This document shows positions 25,325 through 33,823 of a stretch of DNA of 64,000 nucleotides, one piece after another. Position 1 is the stretch's first letter. Each line of letters starts with the position of its first letter. The notes beneath the pieces were generated by a model, which saw nothing but the letters and a program-made list of their open reading frames with translations, did not search any database and was not told where the DNA came from. A program made the translations under genes and the position numbers. This stretch comes from JBDHWI01 sp964590135 (GTDB taxonomy: Bacteria > Chloroflexota > Anaerolineae > J036 > Brachytrichaceae). The stretch covers positions 1-64,000 of the forward strand of contig CAZPVX010000005.1 in assembly GCA_964590135.1 (NCBI GenBank), given 5' to 3'.

Positions 25325-25350
25325 TTTGCGCCTGCGTGCCTTTGCGGGAG
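25325..25350 (+). repeat. CTTTGCG-type dispersed repeat, copy 2
   Basis: A 26-base segment related to 24099-24124, preceded by the small hairpin GTGCG/CGCAC (25312-25316 with 25320-25324). It lies in the divergent intergenic region between ychF and the TPR gene. Confidence 0.5.
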
Positions 25351-25366
25351 AATATTCAGCACGATC

Positions 25367-26317
25367 ATGGGCAAACTACGACAGGACGCCGGCATCCTCA
25401 ACGAGAGTGATGCGCTGCGCCAACTGATTGGCGAGATGGAGAAGTTGATGGTGACGATCACGCCGGCCAGCGCGCCGGCATTGCTGCGTCAGAACACCCA
25501 GGCGCACGCGCTGCTTGATCGGCTGGCCAATGGCGGCGCCGACATGCGCGCCGAGCGCTCGCGGCTCGACACGATTGATGAGCGCATCGTCAATCGCGCG
25601 CGAGAGATGCTGAAGGCAGCCGGCGGCGCGGAGAGTTTTGTGAAGTTACGCGAGGCAGACGCCGGCGCCTATGCCGACGCGCGTTGGTGGCGGCTGGACG
25701 ACGAAGTGGCCGCGGCCAATCGCAGCCGGCTGATCAAGATCGGCGCGGGGGTGGGGGCGTTGGCGGTCGTGCTGCTGCTGGGTTTTTTGTTGCGTGGCGT
25801 GCTGTTCCCGCCCGACCCCGAGGGTGATGCGATTTTTGGCGTGCGCGCCGGCTTGCAGGAAAACGACCTGCCGCGCGCGCTGAGCGCAGTCGAAGCCGGT
25901 TTGACCAAGGTGCCGACCAGCACGACGCTGCTGGTGTGGCAGGGCGTGCTGCTGGAGAAAATGAACGACTCGCGCAGCATGGATGCGTTTGCAAAGGCGA
26001 AGGAGGTCGCCGGCGAGAAAAACTTCCTGCTCAACCGCGCCCAGATCCTCGTGCAACTCGGTGAGAATGATCGCGTGGTCGAAGATGCCACGCGGGCGAT
26101 CGAGATCGATCCGAAATCGGCGGAGGCGTATTACATCCGCGCATCCGGCTACGAAGGCACCGGCGAGGTGCAACGCGCGCTGGATGATTTGGAAAAATCG
26201 GCAGCTTTGGCACAGGAGGCTGGCAATGACACCCTGTTCGCCACCGCCCGCGTGCGCGCCGGCACGCTGATGCAGCAACTCATGGGCAAGAGCGACGATG
26301 CCACCGCCACGCCTTGA
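25367..26317 (+). CDS. TPR-containing membrane protein
   Basis: 316 residues. A helical N-terminal cytoplasmic region of about 125 residues is followed by one membrane helix (VGALAVVLLLGFLLRGVLF, about 127-145) and a C-terminal domain with TPR-like helix pairs. The clearest repeat is VVEDATRAIEIDPKSAEAYYIRASGYEGTGE. It is probably a scaffold at the membrane, with the TPRs outside if the N-terminus is inside. TATTCA lies eight bases before the ATG. The upstream open frame to 25160 runs into the ychF gene and is not used. Partners are unknown. Confidence 0.72.
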   Translation: MGKLRQDAGILNESDALRQLIGEMEKLMVTITPASAPALLRQNTQAHALLDRLANGGADMRAERSRLDTIDERIVNRAREMLKAAGGAESFVKLREADAGAYADARWWRLDDEVAAANRSRLIKIGAGVGALAVVLLLGFLLRGVLFPPDPEGDAIFGVRAGLQENDLPRALSAVEAGLTKVPTSTTLLVWQGVLLEKMNDSRSMDAFAKAKEVAGEKNFLLNRAQILVQLGENDRVVEDATRAIEIDPKSAEAYYIRASGYEGTGEVQRALDDLEKSAALAQEAGNDTLFATARVRAGTLMQQLMGKSDDATATP

Positions 26318-26334
26318 AGCGCAGGCCGAAGATT

Positions 26335-26379
26335 GCGGAGCGCAGAACAGCGATTGCGTTGCCCTATGCTGCGCTCCGC
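26335..26379. terminator. Bidirectional hairpin
   Basis: GCGGAGCGCAG (26335-26345) pairs perfectly with CTGCGCTCCGC (26369-26379) around a 23-base loop, between convergent TPR and aminotransferase genes. Confidence 0.5.
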
Positions 26380-26384
26380 GCGCC

Positions 26385-27512
26385 TTATGCCTGGGCTAGA
26401 AATGCGTTCATCGCATCGAACAGTTCCAGCATGTCCTGCTCGGTCGTGTCGGCCATGTGGGCGATGCGGAAAGTTTTGCCTTTCAGGTTGCCGTAGCCAT
26501 CGCTGATGTGCAGACCGCGCGCTGCGAGAAACTTGTTCATCGCGCCAATGTCGACCTTGCGCGTGTTCGCCACGCAGGTGACGGTGTTTGATTCGCAGCC
26601 TGCTTCGGGGAACACGGCGAACATCTCGGTTGCCCAGTCGCGCGTCATCTGTGCGAGCTTGGCGTGGCGTGCGAAGCGATTTTCCAGCCCCTCAGACAGC
26701 ATGGCATCGAGCTGCTTGTCGAGCGCGAAGAGGAGCGAGATCGCCGGCGTCGAGGGCGTGTTGTTCTTCAACCCGAACTTCTCCAATTCGATGAAGTCGA
26801 AGTAGTAGCCGCGATGCTTGATCGTGGCAGCCTTGGCCAGCGCGCGGTCGCTCACCGCTGCAAACGACAGGCCGGGCGGCAGGCCAAAGCACTTCTGCGA
26901 GGAAGTCAAGAGCACGTCAAGGCCAAGCGCATCGAAGGGGATCTTGACGCCGGCGAGTGAACTCACTGCGTCCACCAGAATCAGCGTGTCTGGTGAAATC
27001 TCCTTCACGACTGCCACGATCTCCGCCAATGGATTCATCACGCCACAACTGGTCTCGTTGTGCACGATCGCGATGGCATCGAAAGGTTGCTTGGCGGGCT
27101 CGGCCTTGCGAGCGAGCAGGGCGTCGCGCACCAGATCCGGCTTGATCGGCTTGCCTTCCTCGACGCGCAGCCATGTAGTCGCTTTGCCGTTGCGCTCGAA
27201 CACATCGGCCCAGCGCTCGCTGAATGCGCCGCAGACCGTGGCCAGCACGCCGCCGCCGGCCTGCCCGGGATCTGTTGAAGGGTCGCTCACACAATTGCGC
27301 GCTGCGCCTTCCCACAGACCAGTGCCGCTGGAGGTGCTGACAAACACGCGACTGTGCGTGTAGAACACCTGCTTGAGTTTGGCCTGGATGCCGGCGTAGA
27401 GCGTCTCGAAGGGCTTGCCGCGATGCCCGATCATCCACTGGGCTTGCGCATCCAGGATTTCTTTGCGGACCTCAACTGGCCCGGGAATAAATAGCTTGAT
27501 GTGATCGCTCAT
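26385..27512 (-). CDS. Class V aminotransferase (serine-pyruvate/alanine-glyoxylate type)
   Basis: 375 residues of PLP fold type I. The start SDHIKLFIPGPVEVRKEIL is followed by MIGHRGKPF, typical of the family. STSSGTGLWEGAARN binds the cofactor phosphate, LVDAVSSLAG carries the PLP Asp, and LTSSQKCFGLPPG carries the Schiff-base lysine (about residue 197). These enzymes transfer amino groups from serine or alanine to glyoxylate or pyruvate; phosphonate transaminases look related. The ATG at 27512 is preferred over the upstream frame. It is divergent from the LacI gene with 150 bases between. Confidence 0.9.
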   Translation of the reverse strand: MSDHIKLFIPGPVEVRKEILDAQAQWMIGHRGKPFETLYAGIQAKLKQVFYTHSRVFVSTSSGTGLWEGAARNCVSDPSTDPGQAGGGVLATVCGAFSERWADVFERNGKATTWLRVEEGKPIKPDLVRDALLARKAEPAKQPFDAIAIVHNETSCGVMNPLAEIVAVVKEISPDTLILVDAVSSLAGVKIPFDALGLDVLLTSSQKCFGLPPGLSFAAVSDRALAKAATIKHRGYYFDFIELEKFGLKNNTPSTPAISLLFALDKQLDAMLSEGLENRFARHAKLAQMTRDWATEMFAVFPEAGCESNTVTCVANTRKVDIGAMNKFLAARGLHISDGYGNLKGKTFRIAHMADTTEQDMLELFDAMNAFLAQA

Positions 27513-27597
27513 GATGGGGCGGAAGGATAACAGCACTCGCGCCGACGACCTTGAACCTTGCGGGTTCTACAAAACCTGCGAGCCAGCGAGGCGCATA

Positions 27598-27626
27598 TTG
27601 ACATTTCCCCGTCAACCGTGTAGAAA
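27598..27626 (+). promoter_or_regulatory. lacI-type gene promoter
   Basis: TTGACA (27598-27603), an optimal 17-base spacer, then TAGAAA (27621-27626). The palindromic operator begins at the last base of the -10, so bound repressor would block transcription. Confidence 0.7.
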
Positions 27627-27655
27627 TACGTATGCATGCATACGTATGCATGCAT
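27626..27655 (+). promoter_or_regulatory. Tandem-palindromic operator candidate
   Basis: ATACGTATGCATGC occurs twice in direct succession (27626-27639, 27640-27653), followed by AT. This creates two overlapping perfect palindromes: 22 bp at 27626-27647 and 24 bp at 27632-27655, the latter with a central CG as in LacI-family operators. It sits between the -10 and the regulator start, the position expected for autorepression. The ATG at 27636 lies inside it. Confidence 0.65.
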
Positions 27656-27662
27656 CTTCGCG

Positions 27663-28697
27663 ATGACCAGGCAAAAAAGTGCGCAGCGTGCTGTGACAAT
27701 GCGAGATGTGGCCAATCTGGCCGGCGTCTCACAGAGCACCGTCTCGCGCGTGCTGAACCAGACTGCTGACTCCGCCGTCCTCATCAGTGAGGACACCATC
27801 CAGCGCGTCAACGATGCCGTCAAGCAACTCGGCTATTACCCCAATCTGACAGCGCGCTCACTGCGCGGCCAGAAGACGCAGCTGCTGGCGATGATGATTG
27901 CCGATATCAGCAATCCGTTTTATCACTACATGGTGCGCAATGTGCAGGATGTGGCGTACAGGCACCATTACGATGTGCTGATCTCCAATTCGGATCACAA
28001 TCGGCAAAACGAGCGGCATTTTCTGGAGGGCATCATTCGCCGGCCAGTCGATGGTGTCATCATCGTCCCCTACCATATCGATACAGGCGACATCGATATC
28101 CTCATCCAGCGCACGGGTGTGCCGGTGGTGGCGCTGGGCACCAACTTTGGCCATGCCAGCGTAGACCAGGTGTTTGGAGATGACGAACGGGCGACCTACG
28201 AAGGCGCGCAATGGTTGATCCGCGAGCGCGGGCACCGGCGCATCGCCTATATCGAGGTTCCCGGCACGCATCCCAGCCGGCGCCGGCTGCGCGGGTTCAA
28301 GCGCGCCATGCGTGAGGCCGGCTTGCATGTGCCGCATGAGTATGTGCGCCCGGGGGACTTCAGCATCGAGGCCGGCGGACGCGCCATGCGCGAGTTGATG
28401 CAGCTACAGACCCCGCCGTCAGCGGTGGTGGCGTGCAACGATTTGATGGCCATCGGCGGCATCACCATGGCGCATGAGATGGGACTGAGGGTGCCGGCGG
28501 ATGTGGCGGTGATCGGTTTTGACGATGTGCCAGAGGCTTCACGCATCCGGCCGGCACTGACGACACTGGCGCAATATCCGAGTGCGATGGGTGTGAAACT
28601 GGCGGAAATGCTCTTCGAGCGCATCGAAGGGCGCTATGACGGGCCGGCGCGCGTCTTTGAGGTGCCATGCCGGCTGATCGTTCGCCAGTCGGCATAA
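27663..28697 (+). CDS. LacI-family transcriptional regulator
   Basis: 344 residues. The N-terminal helix-turn-helix and hinge helix read VTMRDVANLAGVSQSTVSRVLNQT, with the usual YYPNLTARSLRGQKT hinge. The periplasmic-binding-protein-like sensor domain follows (LAMMIADISNPFYHYMVRNVQ to GFDDVPEASRIRPALTTL). It is likely to sense a sugar and control the ABC/GH51/GH2 operon that starts 218 bases downstream; autoregulation is suggested by the palindrome in front of it. The ATG at 27663 is chosen because the frame's first ATG (27636) lies in the operator. A hairpin follows the gene. Confidence 0.93.
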   Translation: MTRQKSAQRAVTMRDVANLAGVSQSTVSRVLNQTADSAVLISEDTIQRVNDAVKQLGYYPNLTARSLRGQKTQLLAMMIADISNPFYHYMVRNVQDVAYRHHYDVLISNSDHNRQNERHFLEGIIRRPVDGVIIVPYHIDTGDIDILIQRTGVPVVALGTNFGHASVDQVFGDDERATYEGAQWLIRERGHRRIAYIEVPGTHPSRRRLRGFKRAMREAGLHVPHEYVRPGDFSIEAGGRAMRELMQLQTPPSAVVACNDLMAIGGITMAHEMGLRVPADVAVIGFDDVPEASRIRPALTTLAQYPSAMGVKLAEMLFERIEGRYDGPARVFEVPCRLIVRQSA

Positions 28698-28713
28698 ACG
28701 AAAATGCAAAATG

Positions 28714-28757
28714 ATCGGAGGCTGGCGCGCAGTAAGATTGCGATGCCGGCCTCCGAT
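28714..28757 (+). terminator. Terminator hairpin after the LacI gene
   Basis: ATCGGAGGCTGGC (28714-28726) pairs with GCCGGCCTCCGAT (28745-28757), 13 pairs with one G-U, then TTTCCC. The remaining 157 bases up to the binding-protein gene are its leader; no convincing sigma-70 promoter was found there. Confidence 0.55.
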
Positions 28758-28914
28758 TTCCCAAACCACTCCAGAACATCAGCATGAGACATATCAGGAG
28801 AGATTCGAGGAGGAGATTGTATCGAGTTGGGCATTAGCAACGAGGCGGGGATAAGCGCGTCCATGCGCACTCAGATTTGTTTTCAATTCAGTTAGATAAC
28901 CCGGAGGTTACCCA

Positions 28915-30381
28915 ATGAAAGATCGTTCAAAGAAGCCGATTTCGCGCCGCCAATTCCTGATCAGCGGCAGCCTGCTCGCCACGGCGACATTGGCTGCATG
29001 CGCTGCGCCGGCGGCTCCTGCAGCTCCCGCAGCCACGACTGGACCCGCCGAAGCGCCGGCGGCCACTGAGGCGCCAGCGGCTGAGCCTACCGCCACTGAG
29101 GCGCCGGCTGAACCCGCAGCCGAACCGACCGTCGCGGTGAACAACTACGGCAAGGATGCCAACGCCACGACGATCTGGCATGGTCTCGGCGGCGCCGACG
29201 GCGCCACCTTTGCCACCATGCTGGAGATGTATGCGAAGGAATTCCCCGATCGTGGCGTGCGCTCTGAGCTGTACAACTGGGACATTTTCTTCCAGAAGTT
29301 CCCAACTGCCGTGGCTGCCGGCACCCCGCCGGACATCGCGCTGTATCACGCCGCTGAGGTGCCGCAGATGAGCTCGCAGGGCATCAACATGGCGATGGAT
29401 GACATGATGGCCGCCAACAACATCCCCAAGGACGACTTCAACAAGAGCGTCATGGAGGTGGTCACTGTTGATGGCAAGGTCATGGCGGTGCCGTTCGACA
29501 ACCACGGCTGGAACTGCTACATCAACACCAGCCTGTTCGAAGGCACCGGCTTCAGCCCCGACAACCTGCCGAAGAACGGCGATGAGTTCATCAAGTTCGC
29601 CTTGAAGGCGACGGTGGACGAGGCCGGCAAACACCCAGACGAGAGCGGCTTCAATGCTGACAAAGTCAAGGTGTGGGCCACCACTTACACATGGCCGCGT
29701 TTCACCATGCCCAGCTCCTGGTTCCAGTGGTACGGCCAGGGGCAGGGTGGCCAATTCGACAAGGCGACCAACAAGGCGCGCCTGAACAGCGAGAAGAGCA
29801 CCGCTGCAGTGCAGTACTGGCATGACCTGATGTACAAGCACAAGGTATGCCCGCCGGCGCTGCCAGGCGTCACCCAGGGCGGCGACCTCTACAAAACCAA
29901 CTCGGTCGCCATCATGTGGGAAGGCACCTGGATGCTGAACTTCTTCAAGGACAACCCGGATGTCGAGAAGGTGACCAAGGCCGTGACGATGAACTCGCTC
30001 TCGCCCGATGGCGCCGGTGGTCAGAAGATCGACTCGCACATCCTCACGATCCCGACCGGCGTCAAGCAGGATGGCATCGAGCGCGCCTCGCACCTCATCA
30101 CATGGCTGTCCAACAACGGCAAGACGTGGGCTACTTCTGGTCAGATCCCAGCGCGCCTCTCGGTGCAGCAAGACCCGGCCGTGCAGGCTATCTGGTCGGT
30201 GAAGGCGGCTGCTGAAGCATTCGGCAAGCAGGGCTACACCGAGACGCCGCACAAGGCGTTCATCGAGTTGCAGACGGCTTGGGAAACCGCCGTCAGTGCT
30301 GCGTTGGCAAACACCACGCCGCTCCCAGATGCGCTGAACGAGGGCAACCAGGCGATTCAGGCGATCCTCGATCGCGGCTAG
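28915..30381 (+). CDS. Sugar ABC transporter substrate-binding lipoprotein
   Basis: 488 residues of CUT1 (family 1) type. The N-terminus combines a twin-arginine-like start (RRQFLISGS) with the lipobox LAAC (about 24). A 40-residue Ala/Pro/Glu linker follows, then the binding domain with TPPDIALYHAAEVPQM, VTVDGKVMAVPFDNHGW and VAIMWEGTWMLNFF. GGAGG lies seven bases upstream of the ATG, the clearest ribosome site in the operon. It delivers a sugar or oligosaccharide to the two permeases downstream. The neighbouring GH51 and GH2 enzymes suggest an arabinose-containing ligand, which is inference. Confidence 0.93.
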   Translation: MKDRSKKPISRRQFLISGSLLATATLAACAAPAAPAAPAATTGPAEAPAATEAPAAEPTATEAPAEPAAEPTVAVNNYGKDANATTIWHGLGGADGATFATMLEMYAKEFPDRGVRSELYNWDIFFQKFPTAVAAGTPPDIALYHAAEVPQMSSQGINMAMDDMMAANNIPKDDFNKSVMEVVTVDGKVMAVPFDNHGWNCYINTSLFEGTGFSPDNLPKNGDEFIKFALKATVDEAGKHPDESGFNADKVKVWATTYTWPRFTMPSSWFQWYGQGQGGQFDKATNKARLNSEKSTAAVQYWHDLMYKHKVCPPALPGVTQGGDLYKTNSVAIMWEGTWMLNFFKDNPDVEKVTKAVTMNSLSPDGAGGQKIDSHILTIPTGVKQDGIERASHLITWLSNNGKTWATSGQIPARLSVQQDPAVQAIWSVKAAAEAFGKQGYTETPHKAFIELQTAWETAVSAALANTTPLPDALNEGNQAIQAILDRG

Positions 30382-30398
30382 TCATCGCCTTCATGCAA

Positions 30399-30430
30399 AT
30401 CCTGGCAGGTCCTCAAAGGCCTGCCAGGAT
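30399..30430 (+). terminator. Intercistronic hairpin after the binding-protein gene
   Basis: ATCCTGGCAGG (30399-30409) pairs perfectly with CCTGCCAGGAT (30420-30430) around a ten-base loop, with no T tract. It probably stabilises or partly terminates the message so that binding protein exceeds permease. Confidence 0.55.
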
Positions 30431-30470
30431 GGTTTGATAGGATTTCTTAACAAACGTTGGAGGGTAATAG

Positions 30471-31400
30471 ATGGCTGCAACGGTTCTACCGCGACAAGGC
30501 AAAGGAGGAACATCGAAGACTGTGCGATTGCGCAGGCAATTGCCGAACTTCCTCTTTATCCTGCCGCACCTGCTTCTCTTTGTCGTCTTTCTGGCATGGC
30601 CGATCTTTCGTGGTGTGCAGATCAGCCTGTATGACTGGAAGATCATGCTGCCCTTCGAGCAGCAGAAATTCATCGGCTTGAACAACTTTCAGGCGCTGCT
30701 CAACGATCGCCTGTGGTGGATCGTGCTGAACGTGACGGTGCGCTTCACGCTGATGACGCTGGTATTGAACACGATCTTCCCGTTGTTGGTGGCAGTGGCA
30801 TTGAAGCAGGCGTTTCGGGGACGCGATCTTTTCCGCACGGTGTTCTTTGCAGCCAGCATTCTTTCGGTGTCGGCGGTGGCAATCATCGCCGGCCGCGTGT
30901 GGGACCCGTATCGCGGCATTCTGAACTATTTCATCGTCGACGTGTTCAATGGCCCGCGCATTTTGTGGCTTGGCACTGCGGCAACTGCCTTGCCGGCGTT
31001 GTCGATCACAACGGTGTGGTGGACATTTGGCTTTCCCATGCTGGCCTTCCTCACGGCGTTGCAAAACATCCCTGAGCAGATCTATGAGGCCGCCAAGATC
31101 GATGGCGCCGGCCCCTGGGAAACCTTCACCCGCATCACCATCCCGCTGCTCACACCCACCTTGCTATTTGTCATCTCCACGCAGTTCATCGGCCAGATGC
31201 AGATGTTCGGTCAGGCCTACACGCTCACCGGTGGCGGACCGGGCAACGAAACGCGCACTGTCATGATCTATCTGTTCGACACCGCCTGGAAATTCTTCCG
31301 CATCGGCTATGCCTCAGCCATGGCTGTGTTGATCGCGATCGTCATGATCGTGGTCACCCGCATCTGGTTTGCGATCTTCAGCAATCGCTTTGAGTATTGA
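30471..31400 (+). CDS. Sugar ABC transporter permease, MalF-like
   Basis: 309 residues, six predicted membrane helices, beginning with FLFILPHLLLFVVFLAWPIF after a basic 20-residue cytoplasmic N-terminus. The EAA loop that docks the ATPase reads YEAAKIDGAGPWETFTRITIPLLTP (about 205-229). GGAGG lies seven bases before the ATG. It pairs with the next gene to form the channel. No ATPase gene is present in the operon, so a shared ATPase of the MsiK/UgpC type encoded elsewhere is expected. Confidence 0.95.
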   Translation: MAATVLPRQGKGGTSKTVRLRRQLPNFLFILPHLLLFVVFLAWPIFRGVQISLYDWKIMLPFEQQKFIGLNNFQALLNDRLWWIVLNVTVRFTLMTLVLNTIFPLLVAVALKQAFRGRDLFRTVFFAASILSVSAVAIIAGRVWDPYRGILNYFIVDVFNGPRILWLGTAATALPALSITTVWWTFGFPMLAFLTALQNIPEQIYEAAKIDGAGPWETFTRITIPLLTPTLLFVISTQFIGQMQMFGQAYTLTGGGPGNETRTVMIYLFDTAWKFFRIGYASAMAVLIAIVMIVVTRIWFAIFSNRFEY

Positions 31401-31414
31401 CGCAGGAGTAAACA

Positions 31415-32293
31415 ATGACATCGACAACTCTATCCCAGGCCGCACCTGCGCCGCAGCACAGGGGCCGATTTCCCTGGAAGACTGTGTTGCTGTGGGTGGT
31501 GCTGCTGCCCATCGCGGTGGTGCTGATTGCGCCAGTGTGGTACATGGTGGCGAAGGCGTTTACGCCGGAAATCAACCAGTACAAGTTTCCCATCGTATGG
31601 ATGCCGGACCCCTTCACGCTGGCAAATTTCGAGCATATCTTCTCGGATCGCACCCTGCCGATTGCGCGCTGGATGCTCAACAGCGCCATTGTGACTGTCG
31701 TTGGCACTGGACTGGTGCTGTTCGTCTCGGCGCTCAGCGCATACGGTTTTGCGCGGCTGGAATTCCCTGGCCGCGATGTGATCTTCTTCGTTCTGCTCAT
31801 CAGCATGATGGTGCCGGGTGTGGCGACGTTCATCCCCACGTTCCTGTTGCTGCGGGATTTCAAGCTGCTCGACAGCTATGTAGCGTTGTGGCTGCCGGCG
31901 ATGGCCGGCGTCGGCTCCATCTTCTTCCTGCGCCAGCAATTCTTCGCCATCCCGCATGAACTGGAAGACGCGGCCACTGTCGATGGCGCCGGGCGCTTTC
32001 GCGTGTTCTGGCAGATCGCGCTGCCGCTGGTGAAGTCGGCGCTGGTGGCGCAGGGCATCTTCATCGCGCTGTTCTTCTGGAACGATCTGTTCTGGCCGCT
32101 GGTGGTGATGAGCACGCGCGAGGCGCTGACACTGCCGGTCGGCTTGATCGTGCTGACCTCTGGCAGCTACATCCAGCGCGGCCTAGCGTTCGCCGGCGGC
32201 TTCATCGCCACCGTGCCGGCGCTGGCCGTCTACGCCATCTTCCAGCGCCAGATCATCCAGGGCATGGCAACCGCCGGCCTGGCTGGGCGATAA
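31415..32293 (+). CDS. Sugar ABC transporter permease, MalG-like
   Basis: 292 residues with six membrane helices; the first is VLLWVVLLPIAVVLIAPVWYM. The MalG-type segment FTLANFEHIF precedes helix two, and the EAA loop reads LEDAATVDGAGRFRVFWQIALPL. AGGAG lies six bases before the ATG and the gene follows the first permease by 14 bases. It is the second half of the importer channel. Confidence 0.95.
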   Translation: MTSTTLSQAAPAPQHRGRFPWKTVLLWVVLLPIAVVLIAPVWYMVAKAFTPEINQYKFPIVWMPDPFTLANFEHIFSDRTLPIARWMLNSAIVTVVGTGLVLFVSALSAYGFARLEFPGRDVIFFVLLISMMVPGVATFIPTFLLLRDFKLLDSYVALWLPAMAGVGSIFFLRQQFFAIPHELEDAATVDGAGRFRVFWQIALPLVKSALVAQGIFIALFFWNDLFWPLVVMSTREALTLPVGLIVLTSGSYIQRGLAFAGGFIATVPALAVYAIFQRQIIQGMATAGLAGR

Positions 32294-32332
32294 CCGCAGC
32301 CACTTGTTGTTCGCGATTACCAAATCTCAATC

Positions 32333-33823
32333 ATGCCTACCTCTGCGAAAATCTCCATCGACACGAATCGTGTCGTCTCAGAAATCTCTCCTCTGCTGTT
32401 CGGCGGCTTTGTCGAGCACATGGGGCGCTGCGTTTACGAGGGCATCTACGACCCGAAGTCGCCGCTGGCCGATGAAGCCGGCCTGCGCAAAGATGTCCTC
32501 GCCGCGATCAAGGATCAGACCTATACAGTGATCCGTTACCCGGGCGGCAACTTCCTGAGCGGCTACAACTGGCTGGATGGCGTCGGGCCGAAGGCGCAGC
32601 GCCCGCGCCGGCGCGAGTTGGCCTGGCAATCCATCGAGACCAACCAGTTCGGCACCAACGAATTCATGGACTTCTGCAAGAAGGCCAATGTCGCGCCAAT
32701 GATGGCCGCCAACATGGGCACCGGCACCATTGAGCAGGCTGCTGCGCTGGTCGAGTATTGCAATGCGCCAGCCGGCACCTACTGGGCCGACTTGCGCAAG
32801 CAGCACGGCTATGCCGAACCGCACAACGTCAAATATTGGTGTGTCGGCAATGAAATGGACGGCCCGTGGCAGATCGGCCACCTCGACATGCACGAGTATG
32901 GTGCAAAGGCGCGCGAGGCTGCCAAGATGATGAAGTGGCAGGACCCATCGATCAAGACCGTGCTGTGCGGCTCATCCAACGACCGCATGCCCACTTTCCC
33001 CGAATGGGATCGCGTGGCGCTGGAACTGACGTGGGAGCAGATGGATTTCCTGTCCATCCACATGTATGTCAGCAACCATCACGAGCAGGACACACCCAGC
33101 TATCTCGGCCTGGCACAGCGCTTCGAGGACTTCGTGGATACCATGGCTGCCACGCTGCGCTATGTGAAGGCCAAGACGCGCAGCAAGCACGACATCTATC
33201 TGTCGTGGGATGAGTGGCAGGTCTGGCATCCGGGCCAGCACGCCGGCAAGTGGGAGGAAGCGCCGCATCTGGCTGAGGTGGGCTACAACCTGGAAGATGC
33301 GCTGGTAGTGGCGCAATGGCTCAATGTGTTTCTGCGCAAGAGCGACGTGCTGAAGGCGGCATGCGTGGCGCAGGTGGTCAATATCATCTCGTGGCTGCAC
33401 ACCACCCGCGATTCTCTGCTCAAGCACACGTCATATTGGCCGTTCAAGTGGGTGAGCAACAACGCGCGTGGCAACGCATTGGATGTGCTGGTGCGATCAC
33501 CGCAATATGAAAACAAGCAATTTGGCAGCACGCCGCTGCTGGATGTGTCGGCCAGCCACGATCCAGCAACCGGCGCGGCGGCCATGTTCATCGTGAATCG
33601 CAGCCAGAGTGAGACCGTGACGACGGATGTGCAGTGGGAAGGCGCTGTGCCAAAGGGCGTGAATGCGGCCTGGCAACTGGCCGGCGATGATCCGCAGGCC
33701 GGCAACACGTACGAAAATCCGAACAACGTTGCGCCAAAACAACTCAAGAATGTGAAGATCGAGGATGGCAAGATGCGCCTGCGTCTACCGCCGCTCTCCT
33801 TCACCACAATCACGCTGGCATGA
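32333..33823 (+). CDS. GH51 alpha-L-arabinofuranosidase
   Basis: 496 residues, the usual intracellular GH51 size with no signal peptide. The barrel begins with ISPLLFGGFVEHMGRCVYEG and TVIRYPGGNFLSGYNWLDG. The acid/base Glu is in YWCVGNEMDGPW (about 182), and the nucleophile Glu is in IYLSWDEWQVWH (about 301). The C-terminal beta domain closes the protein. It removes terminal arabinofuranosyl units from imported arabino-oligosaccharides. It overlaps the GH2 gene by four bases (ATGA). Confidence 0.95.
   Translation: MPTSAKISIDTNRVVSEISPLLFGGFVEHMGRCVYEGIYDPKSPLADEAGLRKDVLAAIKDQTYTVIRYPGGNFLSGYNWLDGVGPKAQRPRRRELAWQSIETNQFGTNEFMDFCKKANVAPMMAANMGTGTIEQAAALVEYCNAPAGTYWADLRKQHGYAEPHNVKYWCVGNEMDGPWQIGHLDMHEYGAKAREAAKMMKWQDPSIKTVLCGSSNDRMPTFPEWDRVALELTWEQMDFLSIHMYVSNHHEQDTPSYLGLAQRFEDFVDTMAATLRYVKAKTRSKHDIYLSWDEWQVWHPGQHAGKWEEAPHLAEVGYNLEDALVVAQWLNVFLRKSDVLKAACVAQVVNIISWLHTTRDSLLKHTSYWPFKWVSNNARGNALDVLVRSPQYENKQFGSTPLLDVSASHDPATGAAAMFIVNRSQSETVTTDVQWEGAVPKGVNAAWQLAGDDPQAGNTYENPNNVAPKQLKNVKIEDGKMRLRLPPLSFTTITLA

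Noticed and set aside
28758..28914. Sigma-70 promoter before the binding-protein gene
   Set aside because: TTGTTT and TAGATA are present but only ten bases apart; no acceptable -35/-10 pair was found.
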